DNA from: a virus | Virus record (IMG/VR): IMGVR_UViG_3300027963_000061 | Span: 18,743 to 82,742 of that record | DNA length: 64,000 nucleotides | Strand: one strand, 5' to 3' | Shown here: positions 8,369 to 17,648 of the stretch, piece after piece | How positions within the stretch are numbered: position 1 is the stretch's first letter | Layout of the letters: the number at the start of each line of letters is the position of its first letter | Made by a program: the position numbers and the translations under genes | The notes under the pieces: model-generated | The model's database searches: none | What the model was told of the DNA's origin: nothing | What the model saw: only the letters and a program-made list of their open reading frames with translations

Positions 8369-11278
8369 ATGGCATATAACTGTTCAGACTGTAATTCCCT
8401 ATATACTTGGACTCCTTACGACGACAATTCTTGTTTTAGGGAAATAGTTACGAATGCGACACCACCGTCATCACCGTTACCCGCGGTTAGAATTAAATAT
8501 TTGTTATATTCACAATATGGTGCGGTATTTTATAAACCAGGATTTTCTGTTTGCGGAACGGGTTCAACTTATGGAATTGTAACAACTCCAAATATTTGGG
8601 CAAATCCAACCACAGTAACTAACCAAGGTCCTTTAAACAGAACTGGAATATGGGATACTACAGCATTAAATGCGACACCAATTAACACTTGGTTAGGATT
8701 TTCACAATGTTTAACTGGATTTATATCAACAAAAACATATTATGTTGGTATCGCTGCAGATAATGAATTCAGACTTGTATTGGACGGTGTTCAAATTTTA
8801 AATACTAAAGTACCACCAGCAACTTATTCTTTATCTTTAAGTGCGTTTACATATTGGCATGTTTATCCTGTTGAAATTGGAGCAGGTAATCATACATTAG
8901 AATTATACGGACTGAATGCTCCAGGAGGTAGTACAAACCCTGCTGGTTTTGGATGTGAGATTTATGATAACACATTATCTCAATTAACTGGTGCAACTTC
9001 ATTATCGGATTTAAATGTTATTTTTAGTACTAGTGGTGTTACATCGTTCACGTTAGCACAAGACCTTTCAGGAAATTATATATCATCAGGATATACATGT
9101 CCTTCAGGGTATGTTTATTCTACTTGTAGTGGTAATTGTGTTAGTTATCAATATTGTATTGCTCCAACACCAACTCAAACTGCTTCAAATACGCCAACAG
9201 TAACTCCAACAAATACTGTAACACCAACAAATACAGCGACACCTACGGTTACACCAACTAATACTGCAACACCGACATTCACACCAACTAATACTAAAAC
9301 TCCAACACCAACTCCATCTACAACTACTATTGTTTATGGTAGCGGTAGAACAACAGGTACTTATTATTATACAAATAGCTGCGGTGATTTAATTCAAGGT
9401 AATTCAGTTGGTGAGATAGTTAATTTAAACTATTTTTTACCATTTTTTGGTATTGAAAAATTATATGTTGCGGTAATACCTAATTGTATTACACCTACTC
9501 CAACACAAACACAAACATATACACCAACAAATACAATAACGCCAAGCATAACTGCATCGCCAACTTATACTCCAACAATAACACCATCAACAACGGTAAC
9601 ACCATCAAAAAGTGGTGTATTTAGACTAAAAAATAACTGTGATGTTTTCACATTATTTGATTTAGGGGTAAGTTGTAATGTGATTGCTTATCCATCTTCA
9701 TCAACATCAAATGATGGAATTTTATCTTTAAATGTGACTGGAGGGACTAGTCCTTATTCTTTTTATTGGGCAAATGGACAAAGAACACAAACTTTAGCAC
9801 AAGTAGGTGCTGGAATATATGAGTGTACGGTTATTGATTATTATGGTGATTATTCATCTACAACAGTATGTTCATTATTAGCTCCAACAGCAACGCCAAC
9901 ACCTTCTGTTACTACAACACCAACGGTAACTCCATCGGGTACTTGTCCAAAACTATGTTTCATTGCAATAGGTACTTCAACAGCTTATGGCCCATGGCAA
10001 TTTACATGTAATGGAATGTTTAACGGAAAAACTACATGGAATTATAATAGCTATAATATTGTATGGACAGGTGTTAGATGGGAAATTGTCGGTTCTGATA
10101 TGACAACACCATTTGTTGCGGTTAATGGAGGTATATTTGCAAGTAATTCAACATCATCTATACCATCAAATGGTTGGGCTTCTGTTGGAGGTACTTATGC
10201 GTTTAGTGTGACTATGACTGAAGGAAATTGTCCTGCAACAATACCAATCCAAACAAAAGTTACTTTTGAAAATAGTACATGTGACGGAATTAAAAATTGT
10301 GACGGAACAATAACCATATCTGCATCATACGGAACGCCACCATATCAATATTCAATTAATAACGGTTTAACATATCAAAGTAATGGTTTGTTCTTTGGAT
10401 TATGTCCAAACACATATACAATTATTACGAGAGATTCTTTAAATAATAGTGTAAACAATAGTGTTACGGTTGGTTATAATCAGGCACTCACAACTTACCA
10501 ATTATCAGTTAAACAATTAGCAAATGCAACAGTAACTGTTTCTGGACCAAATTTTAATACGACAACAACCTATTTAGAAATCATAACGAATCCACCATTA
10601 CCTACAGGAGTCACTCTTGAATTTGATTTAAACTTCACTTCAATAAAGACAACCAACGGACCAGGATTTGGAACAATTAATGATAACATTTCAGTATCTC
10701 AAAACGAAAATTTAATCTCACCAACAACTCAACAATCACCAGTCACTCAAATAAATTCAAGACCTAATTGCAGTCCTGAAACTCAAGAAGTTAAGACAGA
10801 AACCGAAAGTTATAGTTGTGTATTGAGTAAAACTTCAACTGTTACTTTTATCACTCAGTCAGCGTTGGAAATTACAAACGGACAAATTGCAACAAACAGT
10901 TGTGTAACTAATTTGACTCAAACAATATATGCGGGAATTTCTTCTCAAGTAATTAAGGGATGTACTTGTTGTAATGTTGTTGCGGATACAAATTTATTAC
11001 CAACAGTAAGTAATGATGTCAGTTATCAAAGTAATGCTACTCCAATATCAACATCTTATTTTACGGCAGATATCTATGATAGTAATTGTCTTAATATTGG
11101 AAGCACAATAGTAGGTGTAAATTCTTCAGAGGTAATTGTCGGTTATTATTATCCTGTTAGTGGTTTATCTGGACCTGTTATACAAATAACTGGTTTGACA
11201 AATGAATTTCCAACTTATTTTGTAACAATAAATTCAATAGGATATTTTAGTTGTGGTGAAATACAATCACAAACATAA
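8369..11278 (+). CDS. Large adhesin with SprB-type repeats and Thr/Pro linkers, 969 aa
   Basis: Residues about 25-215 form a PA14-like or lectin-like beta domain (GIAADNEFRLVLDGVQIL, then IGAGNHTLELYGLNAPG). Thr/Pro linkers (TPTNTVTPTNTATPTVTPT) follow. From about residue 445 comes a SprB-repeat-like unit (ILSLNVTGGTSPYSFYWANG), and near residue 635 a second one (CDGTITISASYGTPPYQYSI). SprB repeats belong to the gliding adhesins of flavobacteria, so a host-like adhesive repeat is displayed on a presumed phage protein. The C-terminal third is beta-rich and Cys-containing with no assignment. Confidence 0.65.
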   Translation: MAYNCSDCNSLYTWTPYDDNSCFREIVTNATPPSSPLPAVRIKYLLYSQYGAVFYKPGFSVCGTGSTYGIVTTPNIWANPTTVTNQGPLNRTGIWDTTALNATPINTWLGFSQCLTGFISTKTYYVGIAADNEFRLVLDGVQILNTKVPPATYSLSLSAFTYWHVYPVEIGAGNHTLELYGLNAPGGSTNPAGFGCEIYDNTLSQLTGATSLSDLNVIFSTSGVTSFTLAQDLSGNYISSGYTCPSGYVYSTCSGNCVSYQYCIAPTPTQTASNTPTVTPTNTVTPTNTATPTVTPTNTATPTFTPTNTKTPTPTPSTTTIVYGSGRTTGTYYYTNSCGDLIQGNSVGEIVNLNYFLPFFGIEKLYVAVIPNCITPTPTQTQTYTPTNTITPSITASPTYTPTITPSTTVTPSKSGVFRLKNNCDVFTLFDLGVSCNVIAYPSSSTSNDGILSLNVTGGTSPYSFYWANGQRTQTLAQVGAGIYECTVIDYYGDYSSTTVCSLLAPTATPTPSVTTTPTVTPSGTCPKLCFIAIGTSTAYGPWQFTCNGMFNGKTTWNYNSYNIVWTGVRWEIVGSDMTTPFVAVNGGIFASNSTSSIPSNGWASVGGTYAFSVTMTEGNCPATIPIQTKVTFENSTCDGIKNCDGTITISASYGTPPYQYSINNGLTYQSNGLFFGLCPNTYTIITRDSLNNSVNNSVTVGYNQALTTYQLSVKQLANATVTVSGPNFNTTTTYLEIITNPPLPTGVTLEFDLNFTSIKTTNGPGFGTINDNISVSQNENLISPTTQQSPVTQINSRPNCSPETQEVKTETESYSCVLSKTSTVTFITQSALEITNGQIATNSCVTNLTQTIYAGISSQVIKGCTCCNVVADTNLLPTVSNDVSYQSNATPISTSYFTADIYDSNCLNIGSTIVGVNSSEVIVGYYYPVSGLSGPVIQITGLTNEFPTYFVTINSIGYFSCGEIQSQT

Positions 11279-11302
11279 GAGCAAATAAAATATGAAAAAG
11301 AA

Positions 11303-11310
11303 TATTTATC
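11303..11310 (+). promoter_or_regulatory. TATTTAT-class late promoter candidate
   Basis: TATTTATC ends 5 nt before the ATG of the baseplate-type structural gene at 11316, implying a nearly leaderless late transcript. Confidence 0.5.
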
Positions 11311-11315
11311 AATAG

Positions 11316-13505
11316 ATGGCATATATAATAAAAAATACTGCAGGATTAATTAACACAAGAGTTACGGATGTTGGAAGAAGATACATCTCTCAAGGTAACT
11401 TTAACATTTCTTATTTTCAAATAGGAGACAGTGAGGTTAATTACACCGCAGTTCCGAATTACAATCAAGTAAATAATAATATTTTGATGCCAGCGTTTAA
11501 CGCTCAAAATGATACAGGTTCTCCTCAGTCAAACAAACAAAACGTAAAGTATCCATATTATGTTCAAGGAAATGCAGGAAATACTTTTGGTATTCCTTAT
11601 ATGGATAGTGTGGTTCAAGAGGTTTATAACTCAGCAGGTCCAAAAGGATTTTTTACTACAGGTAGCACACAAATTCAAACTGGTTCAGCCTATACTGTAA
11701 CATCTAATTATTGGTTAGATATGTCAACAGTTAGTGGTACAACATCAATAACTGTTGATTATGACAGTAATGTTTGTTGTACAGGATGTACAACAGGGAC
11801 ACCACAAGTTAATAATTTTATCACAATTGTATTTGGAAATGGGGGGTGTGGTACATTTGGTTCAAATGAAATTTTAACTTATAAGATTCAATCCATGACT
11901 CCTACAACAGGAACCACTGGCACCACTTTCACATTGAATCTTGATAGGGCAACTCCTACATACGTTGGGATTCCACCAGAAACTAGAGCTCGATGTTATA
12001 TCTACCCATCAGGAATGACTCAGTTGTATGATACTATTACACCAGCCCCTTATTGGCAAACAGATACACTCAATTTTGAATCTCCTTGTGATGTATCAAA
12101 TAGAGAGAATACTGTTATTTGGAATATGAATATTCCATGGTCAGAAAATCCTGCGGGACTTTTGACAAGTACAAATGAGGGATATGAAAATTTTGGTTCG
12201 GTAACATATATTGGAACAAAGGAATATCTTGGATACCAAGAGCCGAGTGGACAAACCGATACAGGACAAGTGTATTATTATAACTCTTTTGATAATAAGA
12301 TTACAGTAAGACCACAAGACCAAAAAGCAATTGCAATTATTCACTATACTAACCAAGACATTGATAATGTTTATGGAGAGAAGTTTTCAACAGTTCCGTT
12401 TGACCCACAAAATCCAACGGATGATATTGGATTGGCAAGACACTTCAGACTTAACTTACCAACTTTAATGTGGCACAAAAAGACTGGAGATACGATAGGA
12501 CAAACGTTTTTTATTGACCCTCCAGGATATGATTTATGTAAACCATATTATATTAAGTCTACGGAGAGTTCAGACATGAATGACCCAGGTATTAGATACT
12601 ATCAATTATGGGATACTAATCCTGATAATTTCGGTAATCTAAATAGAATTGGTAAAGTATTTCCTGACCAAGAAATTATTATTATTGATGATGAGGAAGT
12701 CATTGCTGCTATGTCATATAAGGCAAATAGAAACTGGACATTACCAGCACCAAAACTTTCTTTAGTTACCCCTAACATTTGTGAACCAAATGCGTCAACT
12801 CAAGAAGGTGTTATAACTGACCCAACTCAAAGACTTTGGGTTACTTATAGATTTGATACTAACACAGGTGCAACATCTTCATTACATTGTAACTATTATA
12901 GTGTGATTCAAGGTACATCTACAGTAACCGCTAACACTCAAAACGTGGCAGTTAGATTTAGTAATGAGTTTCCATTTTTAAATTCAAGTCTTTCAGGGTT
13001 CTCAGCAAATAACATGAAATTACTTTGTCAAATTGTTACAGGTGATACAAGACCACTTTCTTCAGCGTGGAGAGAAATTGATGTTACCTCAGCGATGACT
13101 TTGACAAATGGTTATATTACAATGACAGGTATTACAGGAACTACATTCCAAATTGATGCTGACAACTATAACGCCGCGGCTTCTAACATTTATAACTTAG
13201 CAAATTATATTGATATCCCTGCAAACGGAGATACTGACGTATTAAACTTTGGTGATGAATATTACTTCTACGGTAACTTAGAGACAGACATTTCGGCAAC
13301 AATTTATGAAATGAAATATCTAATCAACTTAGGTAGAAATCAGTTTACCAATACGTCAAATCCAACTTGGACATCAGGAACAACATCCTATGTTACAGAA
13401 ATTGGCCTTTACAATACCAACAAAGACCTTATGGTTATATCTAAACTACAATCTCCCGAACTTAGACAGGGTATACAGCAACTTGTAGTTAAATTAGATT
13501 TCTAA
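11316..13505 (+). CDS. Virion structural protein, probable baseplate or tail component, 729 aa
   Basis: The N-terminus (INTRVTDVGRRYISQG, then FNISYFQIGDSEVNY) and the C-terminal YVTEIGLYNTNKDLMVISKL followed by QQLVVKLDF are typical of large baseplate or fibre-attachment proteins of T4-like and jumbo phages, where the last motif ends in a KLDF-type strand. The central part is beta-rich with a Cys cluster near residue 148 (NVCCTGCTTG). It lies between the fibre genes and the nucleic-acid block and has its own TATTTAT box. The structural role is likely; the exact protein is not identified. Confidence 0.65.
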   Translation: MAYIIKNTAGLINTRVTDVGRRYISQGNFNISYFQIGDSEVNYTAVPNYNQVNNNILMPAFNAQNDTGSPQSNKQNVKYPYYVQGNAGNTFGIPYMDSVVQEVYNSAGPKGFFTTGSTQIQTGSAYTVTSNYWLDMSTVSGTTSITVDYDSNVCCTGCTTGTPQVNNFITIVFGNGGCGTFGSNEILTYKIQSMTPTTGTTGTTFTLNLDRATPTYVGIPPETRARCYIYPSGMTQLYDTITPAPYWQTDTLNFESPCDVSNRENTVIWNMNIPWSENPAGLLTSTNEGYENFGSVTYIGTKEYLGYQEPSGQTDTGQVYYYNSFDNKITVRPQDQKAIAIIHYTNQDIDNVYGEKFSTVPFDPQNPTDDIGLARHFRLNLPTLMWHKKTGDTIGQTFFIDPPGYDLCKPYYIKSTESSDMNDPGIRYYQLWDTNPDNFGNLNRIGKVFPDQEIIIIDDEEVIAAMSYKANRNWTLPAPKLSLVTPNICEPNASTQEGVITDPTQRLWVTYRFDTNTGATSSLHCNYYSVIQGTSTVTANTQNVAVRFSNEFPFLNSSLSGFSANNMKLLCQIVTGDTRPLSSAWREIDVTSAMTLTNGYITMTGITGTTFQIDADNYNAAASNIYNLANYIDIPANGDTDVLNFGDEYYFYGNLETDISATIYEMKYLINLGRNQFTNTSNPTWTSGTTSYVTEIGLYNTNKDLMVISKLQSPELRQGIQQLVVKLDF

Positions 13506-13506
13506 T

Positions 13507-14109
13507 ATGGTAAAAACAATTGGTAAAGATTCACCTAAAATTTTGGGTCTAGACGTGTCAACCAAGACTATTGGTTGGGCATTATTTGATATTGAAAGTA
13601 AGAATTTATTGGAATTAACTCACATTTCACCAATTCCAAAACCTAAAACAGACAGTAAAATTGAAGAGTTACTTCTCAAAGGTCAAATCTTTAGAAAAAA
13701 ACTATTAGATTATGCCGACATGGGTATCAAACACGTTGTTATTGAAGAGCCATTATTGAACTCAAATAACGTTTATACTGTTAGCACCCTAATGAGATTC
13801 AACACCCTTGTATGTAAAGAAGTTTACGACATCTTAGGAGTTGTTCCTGAATTCATATCAACATACAATTCAAGAAAATGCGCATTCCCTCATCTTGTTC
13901 AACCAAACGATAAGAGCAAATATGTTCTATTTGGTGGATTTCCAAAAGACATAGATAAGAAAGTTATTATATGGGAACTTGTTGCAAAAAGAGAACCACA
14001 GATTACGTGGCAGTACACCAAAAACAATACCCTTAAAAAGGAAAACTACGACCAAACCGACGCTTACTGTGCGGCTTTGGGTTTCATGAAATTAAAAGAA
14101 ATTTGGTAA
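13507..14109 (+). CDS. RuvC-like Holliday-junction resolvase family nuclease
   Basis: The 200-residue protein has the RNase H-fold core of RuvC-type nucleases. The first acidic strand is LGLDVSTKTIGWALFD near residues 13-28, the second is VVIEEP near 75-80, and the closing acidic motif is DQTDAYCAA near 183. All three acidic positions needed for two-metal catalysis are present. It follows the structural gene by 1 nt of spacing, and probably resolves branched DNA before packaging or during recombination with the gp46/gp47 pair downstream. Confidence 0.75.
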   Translation: MVKTIGKDSPKILGLDVSTKTIGWALFDIESKNLLELTHISPIPKPKTDSKIEELLLKGQIFRKKLLDYADMGIKHVVIEEPLLNSNNVYTVSTLMRFNTLVCKEVYDILGVVPEFISTYNSRKCAFPHLVQPNDKSKYVLFGGFPKDIDKKVIIWELVAKREPQITWQYTKNNTLKKENYDQTDAYCAALGFMKLKEIW

Positions 14110-14133
14110 TCTAAAAGTAATTACTTATCTTTG
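14102..14133 (+). promoter_or_regulatory. Bacteroidetes-type promoter
   Basis: TTTG at 14102-14105 and TATCTTTG at 14126-14133 are separated by 20 nt. The -7 box ends 6 nt before the ATG at 14140, so the transcript is probably leaderless. Confidence 0.7.
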
Positions 14134-14139
14134 TTCTAT

Positions 14140-14499
14140 ATGGGAAGATATGTAATTGAAACTGAAGAATCTAAAGGAATTAAGAAGTCACTCCAAAAGT
14201 GGGGTGAAATACCTATTTCCAATGAACACTTAGAGGGAGTTATTAAAATTAAAAATTACAGAAAATATACTTGGGCTGAAGAAGTTGACGTTACATTTAG
14301 TGGAAAAATCTTTGTTCGTATAGGTATTGCAAATAGAGCGTGGCACACAACAACAGTATTAAAAAAACACAAAATTTCAAACGTTAAACTTAACAGATTT
14401 TTAAGAAAATCTTCTTTATTTACGGTTAAAATTAGAATGAATTATTTTGGTGTTTACATTAATGAATATTACCACATAAAAAAAATTAAATGGGAATAA
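14140..14499 (+). CDS. Hypothetical protein, 119 aa
   Basis: I place the start at the ATG at 14140 (MGRYVIETEES), because a TAnnTTTG promoter box ends just 6 nt before it and the upstream TTG lies inside that box. The protein is basic and strand-rich (KIFVRIGIANRAWHTTTVL) without membrane segments or known motifs. It opens a short operon leading into the small membrane protein and primase. Confidence 0.55.
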   Translation: MGRYVIETEESKGIKKSLQKWGEIPISNEHLEGVIKIKNYRKYTWAEEVDVTFSGKIFVRIGIANRAWHTTTVLKKHKISNVKLNRFLRKSSLFTVKIRMNYFGVYINEYYHIKKIKWE

Positions 14500-14500
14500 T

Positions 14501-14689
14501 ATGATTATAATTGCTTACTTATGGATTATCTCAATCGTTTTTATGGCAACTTTTATAATTGTTGCGATGATTGTTGAAAAGAACTTTGACGAGTCACATC
14601 CAATTAAAAAATGGTGGAGAAGAAACATAATTGATAATGACCCCGAGGATGCCAAATACAAGTCACTTCAAGATGACATTCAAGAATAA
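14501..14689 (+). CDS. Small single-pass membrane protein, 62 aa
   Basis: A hydrophobic helix covers residues 2-27 (IIIAYLWIISIVFMATFIIV) and is followed by a charged cytoplasmic tail with WWRRN and acidic residues. It starts 1 nt after the previous stop. Several such mini membrane proteins are scattered between replication genes in this window; their role is unknown. Confidence 0.55.
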   Translation: MIIIAYLWIISIVFMATFIIVAMIVEKNFDESHPIKKWWRRNIIDNDPEDAKYKSLQDDIQE

Positions 14690-14694
14690 TTTGT

Positions 14695-14702
14695 TATATT
14701 TG
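14695..14702 (+). promoter_or_regulatory. Bacteroidetes-type -7 box
   Basis: TATATTTG ends 4 nt before the ATG of the primase gene. A good -33 TTG is not evident at the usual distance, so this is weaker than the other sites. Confidence 0.5.
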
Positions 14703-14706
14703 TAAT

Positions 14707-15621
14707 ATGACAGATGAAGTTGAAGTATTGGTTGAATTGTTGTCTGATGTATTGGGTAATCCAAAACAACATTACGAATCAAAGGGTCAAATATCCTTTG
14801 ACTGTCCTGTTTGTGCTGAAGAAAAGGGATTAGATAATGGTGATGGTAAGGGTAACCTTGAGATTAACTACATCAGACACGTATACAAGTGTTGGGCTTG
14901 TGGTGAAACTTATGGAACACACGGACCATTGGGTAAGTTGTTTGATGGGTATGCAACCAAGGCACAGAAGAAGGTATATAACCTAATTAAACCCGAAGAA
15001 TTCAAACAAGAGGATAAGAAGAAGGTTAGACTAAGACTACCTGAAGGATTTACAACCTTTAAAGACTCTAACCCAAGATTCATTCCACATATTGAAGCCT
15101 ACAAGTATCTACAATCCAGAGGTATCACAGACGACATTATAGACCGATATAAGATAGGTTACACCGCAACAGGTGATTATGCCTACCGAATCGTTGTCCC
15201 GTCTTATAACACCGAAAACACCCTAAATTACTTCGTTGCAAGGGCTTGGATACCCAAAAAGATGAAATATAAGAACCCTCCAGTACCTAAAGATGAAATT
15301 ATTTTCAATGAAGGTGCCGTAGATTGGAAAAAAGATGTATATTTGTGCGAGGGAGTATTTGATTCGTTCTTTCTACCTAACCCAATTGTGATGTTAGGAA
15401 AGAAAATGAGTAAACTACTTTTTGAGACCTTATATTTGAAAGCGGAAGGAAACATCATAATTTGTACCGATGGAGATGCCTTTACAGATGGGGTTAAATT
15501 GTATCACGAACTAAATGGTGGAAAATTATATAACAAGATAAAACTGATTAAGTTACCAGATGACAAAGATGTCTGTGATTTAAGGGGACAAATTGAAGAG
15601 TATTATTATGAAATTAAGTAA
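14707..15621 (+). CDS. DNA primase (zinc-binding and TOPRIM domains)
   Basis: An N-terminal zinc finger with paired cysteines (FDCPVCAEE near residue 32-40 and YKCWACGETYG near 60-70) precedes a linker and a TOPRIM domain with the glutamate motif YLCEGVFDSFF and the IIICTDGDAFTDG strand. This is the layout of DnaG/T7-type bacteriophage primases, which make RNA primers for lagging-strand synthesis. At 304 residues it lacks a helicase domain. It overlaps the following nuclease gene by 14 nt. Confidence 0.85.
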   Translation: MTDEVEVLVELLSDVLGNPKQHYESKGQISFDCPVCAEEKGLDNGDGKGNLEINYIRHVYKCWACGETYGTHGPLGKLFDGYATKAQKKVYNLIKPEEFKQEDKKKVRLRLPEGFTTFKDSNPRFIPHIEAYKYLQSRGITDDIIDRYKIGYTATGDYAYRIVVPSYNTENTLNYFVARAWIPKKMKYKNPPVPKDEIIFNEGAVDWKKDVYLCEGVFDSFFLPNPIVMLGKKMSKLLFETLYLKAEGNIIICTDGDAFTDGVKLYHELNGGKLYNKIKLIKLPDDKDVCDLRGQIEEYYYEIK

Positions 15622-16444
15622 TATCGCACAAGAAATCAGAGAGTTAATTAAAGTTAGACAAGAAGCACTTGGATTAACCTTTGAAGAAGACAAACACATC
15701 TACACAATGAACGGAAGGAAAGATTATCCTTCAGTATCTAAAGTATTAAAAAAGTTCTACAAAGCATTCCCAACAGAAGAAGCTGCATATAATAAAGCTG
15801 GTGGTGACCCTCAAAAACAACAACAGTTGATTGAAGAGTGGGCTGCCGCTGGTGACTATTCTACAAACTTAGGTAGTAGAGTTCACTATATGTTGGAAAA
15901 AACTCTTATTGAAAAAAATGGTGATTATAAAGAAGTAAGACAACCAGTTTTTGACTGCGACCTTACTCAACTTATTAAGAGTGATAATATGATTTTCGCT
16001 GGCAAAAGATACCTTGAGTTGATGGAATCAAGAAAGGTTGAGTTACTTGACACGGAGATGATATTGGGTGACCCTGAGTTAGGATATACAGGTCAACCAG
16101 ATAAGGTTTGGTTAACCTATAACAAAACAGGTGATGATTTTGGATTGTTGATTACGGATTGGAAAACAAACAAACCTAAAAACTTTGAAGAAAATAGATT
16201 CACAGAAAGAATGTATTCTCCGTTTGAATCATATCCTAACAATGCTTTAGGTCACTATTTCCTTCAGTTGCCACTATATGGTAAGTTATTGATTCAGATG
16301 TTGAAAGGAACCAAATACGAGAACATTAAACTTTATGGTTGTATTATTTCACACTTGAAAGAAGATACATTCTTTGATGAGTATAGAGTACCAAAAGATG
16401 TTATAGACACAGTATTAGAAATGGATATGAAAAAATATCTATAA
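15608..16444 (+). CDS. PD-(D/E)XK exonuclease, RecB/Cas4-like
   Basis: The ATG at 15608 (MKLSNIAQEIRE) is preferred to an upstream TTG. The motifs of a RecB-type nuclease appear in order: GSRVHYMLE near residue 95, the GDPELGYTGQPDKVW acidic motif, LLITDWKTNK with the D-x-K core, and the YFLQLPLYGKLL glutamine motif. These phage proteins are DNA exonucleases. Coupling with the primase by a 14-nt overlap and position ahead of gp47/gp46 suggest a role in recombination or end processing. Confidence 0.8.
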   Translation: MKLSNIAQEIRELIKVRQEALGLTFEEDKHIYTMNGRKDYPSVSKVLKKFYKAFPTEEAAYNKAGGDPQKQQQLIEEWAAAGDYSTNLGSRVHYMLEKTLIEKNGDYKEVRQPVFDCDLTQLIKSDNMIFAGKRYLELMESRKVELLDTEMILGDPELGYTGQPDKVWLTYNKTGDDFGLLITDWKTNKPKNFEENRFTERMYSPFESYPNNALGHYFLQLPLYGKLLIQMLKGTKYENIKLYGCIISHLKEDTFFDEYRVPKDVIDTVLEMDMKKYL

Positions 16445-16446
16445 AC

Positions 16447-16477
16447 TTGAACACACGAAATAATTTTCTTATATTTC
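16447..16477 (+). promoter_or_regulatory. Bacteroidetes-type promoter, variant
   Basis: TTG at 16447-16449 and TATATTTC at 16470-16477 are 20 nt apart, with the final G of the -7 box replaced by C. The next ATG is at 16497. Confidence 0.5.
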
Positions 16478-16496
16478 AGATTATAAAATAAAAATT

Positions 16497-16736
16497 ATGC
16501 AAGAATTACAAAGACCAAGAGTTGACCTTAGGACTTGTCCTACAATTAAATGTGAAAAATGCGATTCAATCTATTTCAGAGAAGTAACTTATTTGAAATC
16601 AGTATCAGCGTTTATGACAGGTTCACCAGAGGACACAACAGTTCCTCTTCCAATTTATAAATGTGACGAATGTGGTCACGTTAATTCAGGATTCAACCCA
16701 TTTGAAGAACAAAAAGTGGTAGTTGATGGACAATAA
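16497..16736 (+). CDS. Small zinc-ribbon protein, 79 aa
   Basis: Two CxxC pairs (IKCEKCDSIYF near residue 19 and YKCDECGHVN near 54) frame a short hydrophobic loop, which makes a zinc ribbon. Such phage proteins often touch DNA or RNA polymerase, but nothing in this sequence fixes the role. Its 3' end overlaps the start of a 49-residue membrane protein. Confidence 0.6.
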   Translation: MQELQRPRVDLRTCPTIKCEKCDSIYFREVTYLKSVSAFMTGSPEDTTVPLPIYKCDECGHVNSGFNPFEEQKVVVDGQ

Positions 16737-16875
16737 ATTCATAAAATTTTGGAAAAAATTTGGACCTTTCTTTTTGTTTGGTACAGGTATTACTCAATTT
16801 ATCATATTTGAGAATTGGGGAGTAGGTTCCTTATTTATCGGGTTAGGATTAATGTTAATGACAGACAATGATTAA
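16726..16875 (+). CDS. Small membrane protein, 49 aa
   Basis: This short reading frame, MDNKFIKFWKKFGPFFLFG and onward, has a basic start and two hydrophobic segments (about residues 13-28 and 31-46). It overlaps the preceding stop by 11 nt and the following gp47 start by 8 nt, the tight spacing typical of coupled genes. The overlaps and membrane pattern support it as a real gene. Confidence 0.5.
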   Translation: MDNKFIKFWKKFGPFFLFGTGITQFIIFENWGVGSLFIGLGLMLMTDND

Positions 16876-17647
16876 AAGACTAGTACATTTTTCTGATTTA
16901 CATATCAGACTATTCAAGGACCATGACTTATATCGTGGAATCCTTGAATCTGCATTAAAGGAATGGAGTACCTTACAACCTGATAGAATTGTATTCACAG
17001 GTGATTTGGTTCATTCCAAAAATCAAATGACTCCTGAGCTTATTGAATTTGTTGCTTGGGTGTTAAGTGAGTGTGCAAAGATTGCAAAGACCATTGTTAT
17101 TATTGGTAACCATGACTTCTTGGAAAACAATACATCAAGATTGGATGCATTAACTCCAATCATTGATTCATTGAACAATGAAAACATAGTTTACCTTAAA
17201 GACAGGGGTGTATATGAGGACGATAATATCAATTGGTGTGTGTATTCATTATATGAACACAACATTCCTCCTGATATTCAAAAGTCAAAAAATAAAAACA
17301 TAGGTTTGTTCCATGGGCCAATCCAAGGACTTTATACTGATATAGGGTATAAGTTTGAAGATGGATTTGATGTGAGCAAATTTAAAGGTTGTGACATCGT
17401 ATTGTGTGGAGATATCCATAAGAGACAGGTATTTGACATCCCTGGAAGTAAGAAGGCGTATATGATTGGTTCAACCATCCAACAAAACTTTGGAGAAACA
17501 ATTAGAAAACACGGTTATGGCGTATATGAAATTGAAAAAGACGAATATTCTTTTGTGGATTTACCTAATCCTAAACCTTTCCTTTCTTTTTACATTAATT
17601 CGTTTGATGTATTGAGTGAAGGAACCGAGAAGCTTGTTAATTATTAA
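16868..17647 (+). CDS. SbcD/gp47-like recombination nuclease subunit
   Basis: The protein carries the complete set of calcineurin-like phosphoesterase motifs: FSDLHIR near residue 8, VFTGDLVH near 42, VIIGNHDF near 78, LFHGPI and VLCGDIHKRQ. This is the Mre11/SbcD/T4 gp47 nuclease, which works with the gp46 ATPase encoded at 19135 in double-strand-break processing and host DNA degradation. At 259 residues it is shorter than T4 gp47 (about 340), so the capping domain is reduced. Confidence 0.9.
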   Translation: MIKRLVHFSDLHIRLFKDHDLYRGILESALKEWSTLQPDRIVFTGDLVHSKNQMTPELIEFVAWVLSECAKIAKTIVIIGNHDFLENNTSRLDALTPIIDSLNNENIVYLKDRGVYEDDNINWCVYSLYEHNIPPDIQKSKNKNIGLFHGPIQGLYTDIGYKFEDGFDVSKFKGCDIVLCGDIHKRQVFDIPGSKKAYMIGSTIQQNFGETIRKHGYGVYEIEKDEYSFVDLPNPKPFLSFYINSFDVLSEGTEKLVNY

Positions 17648-17648
17648 C

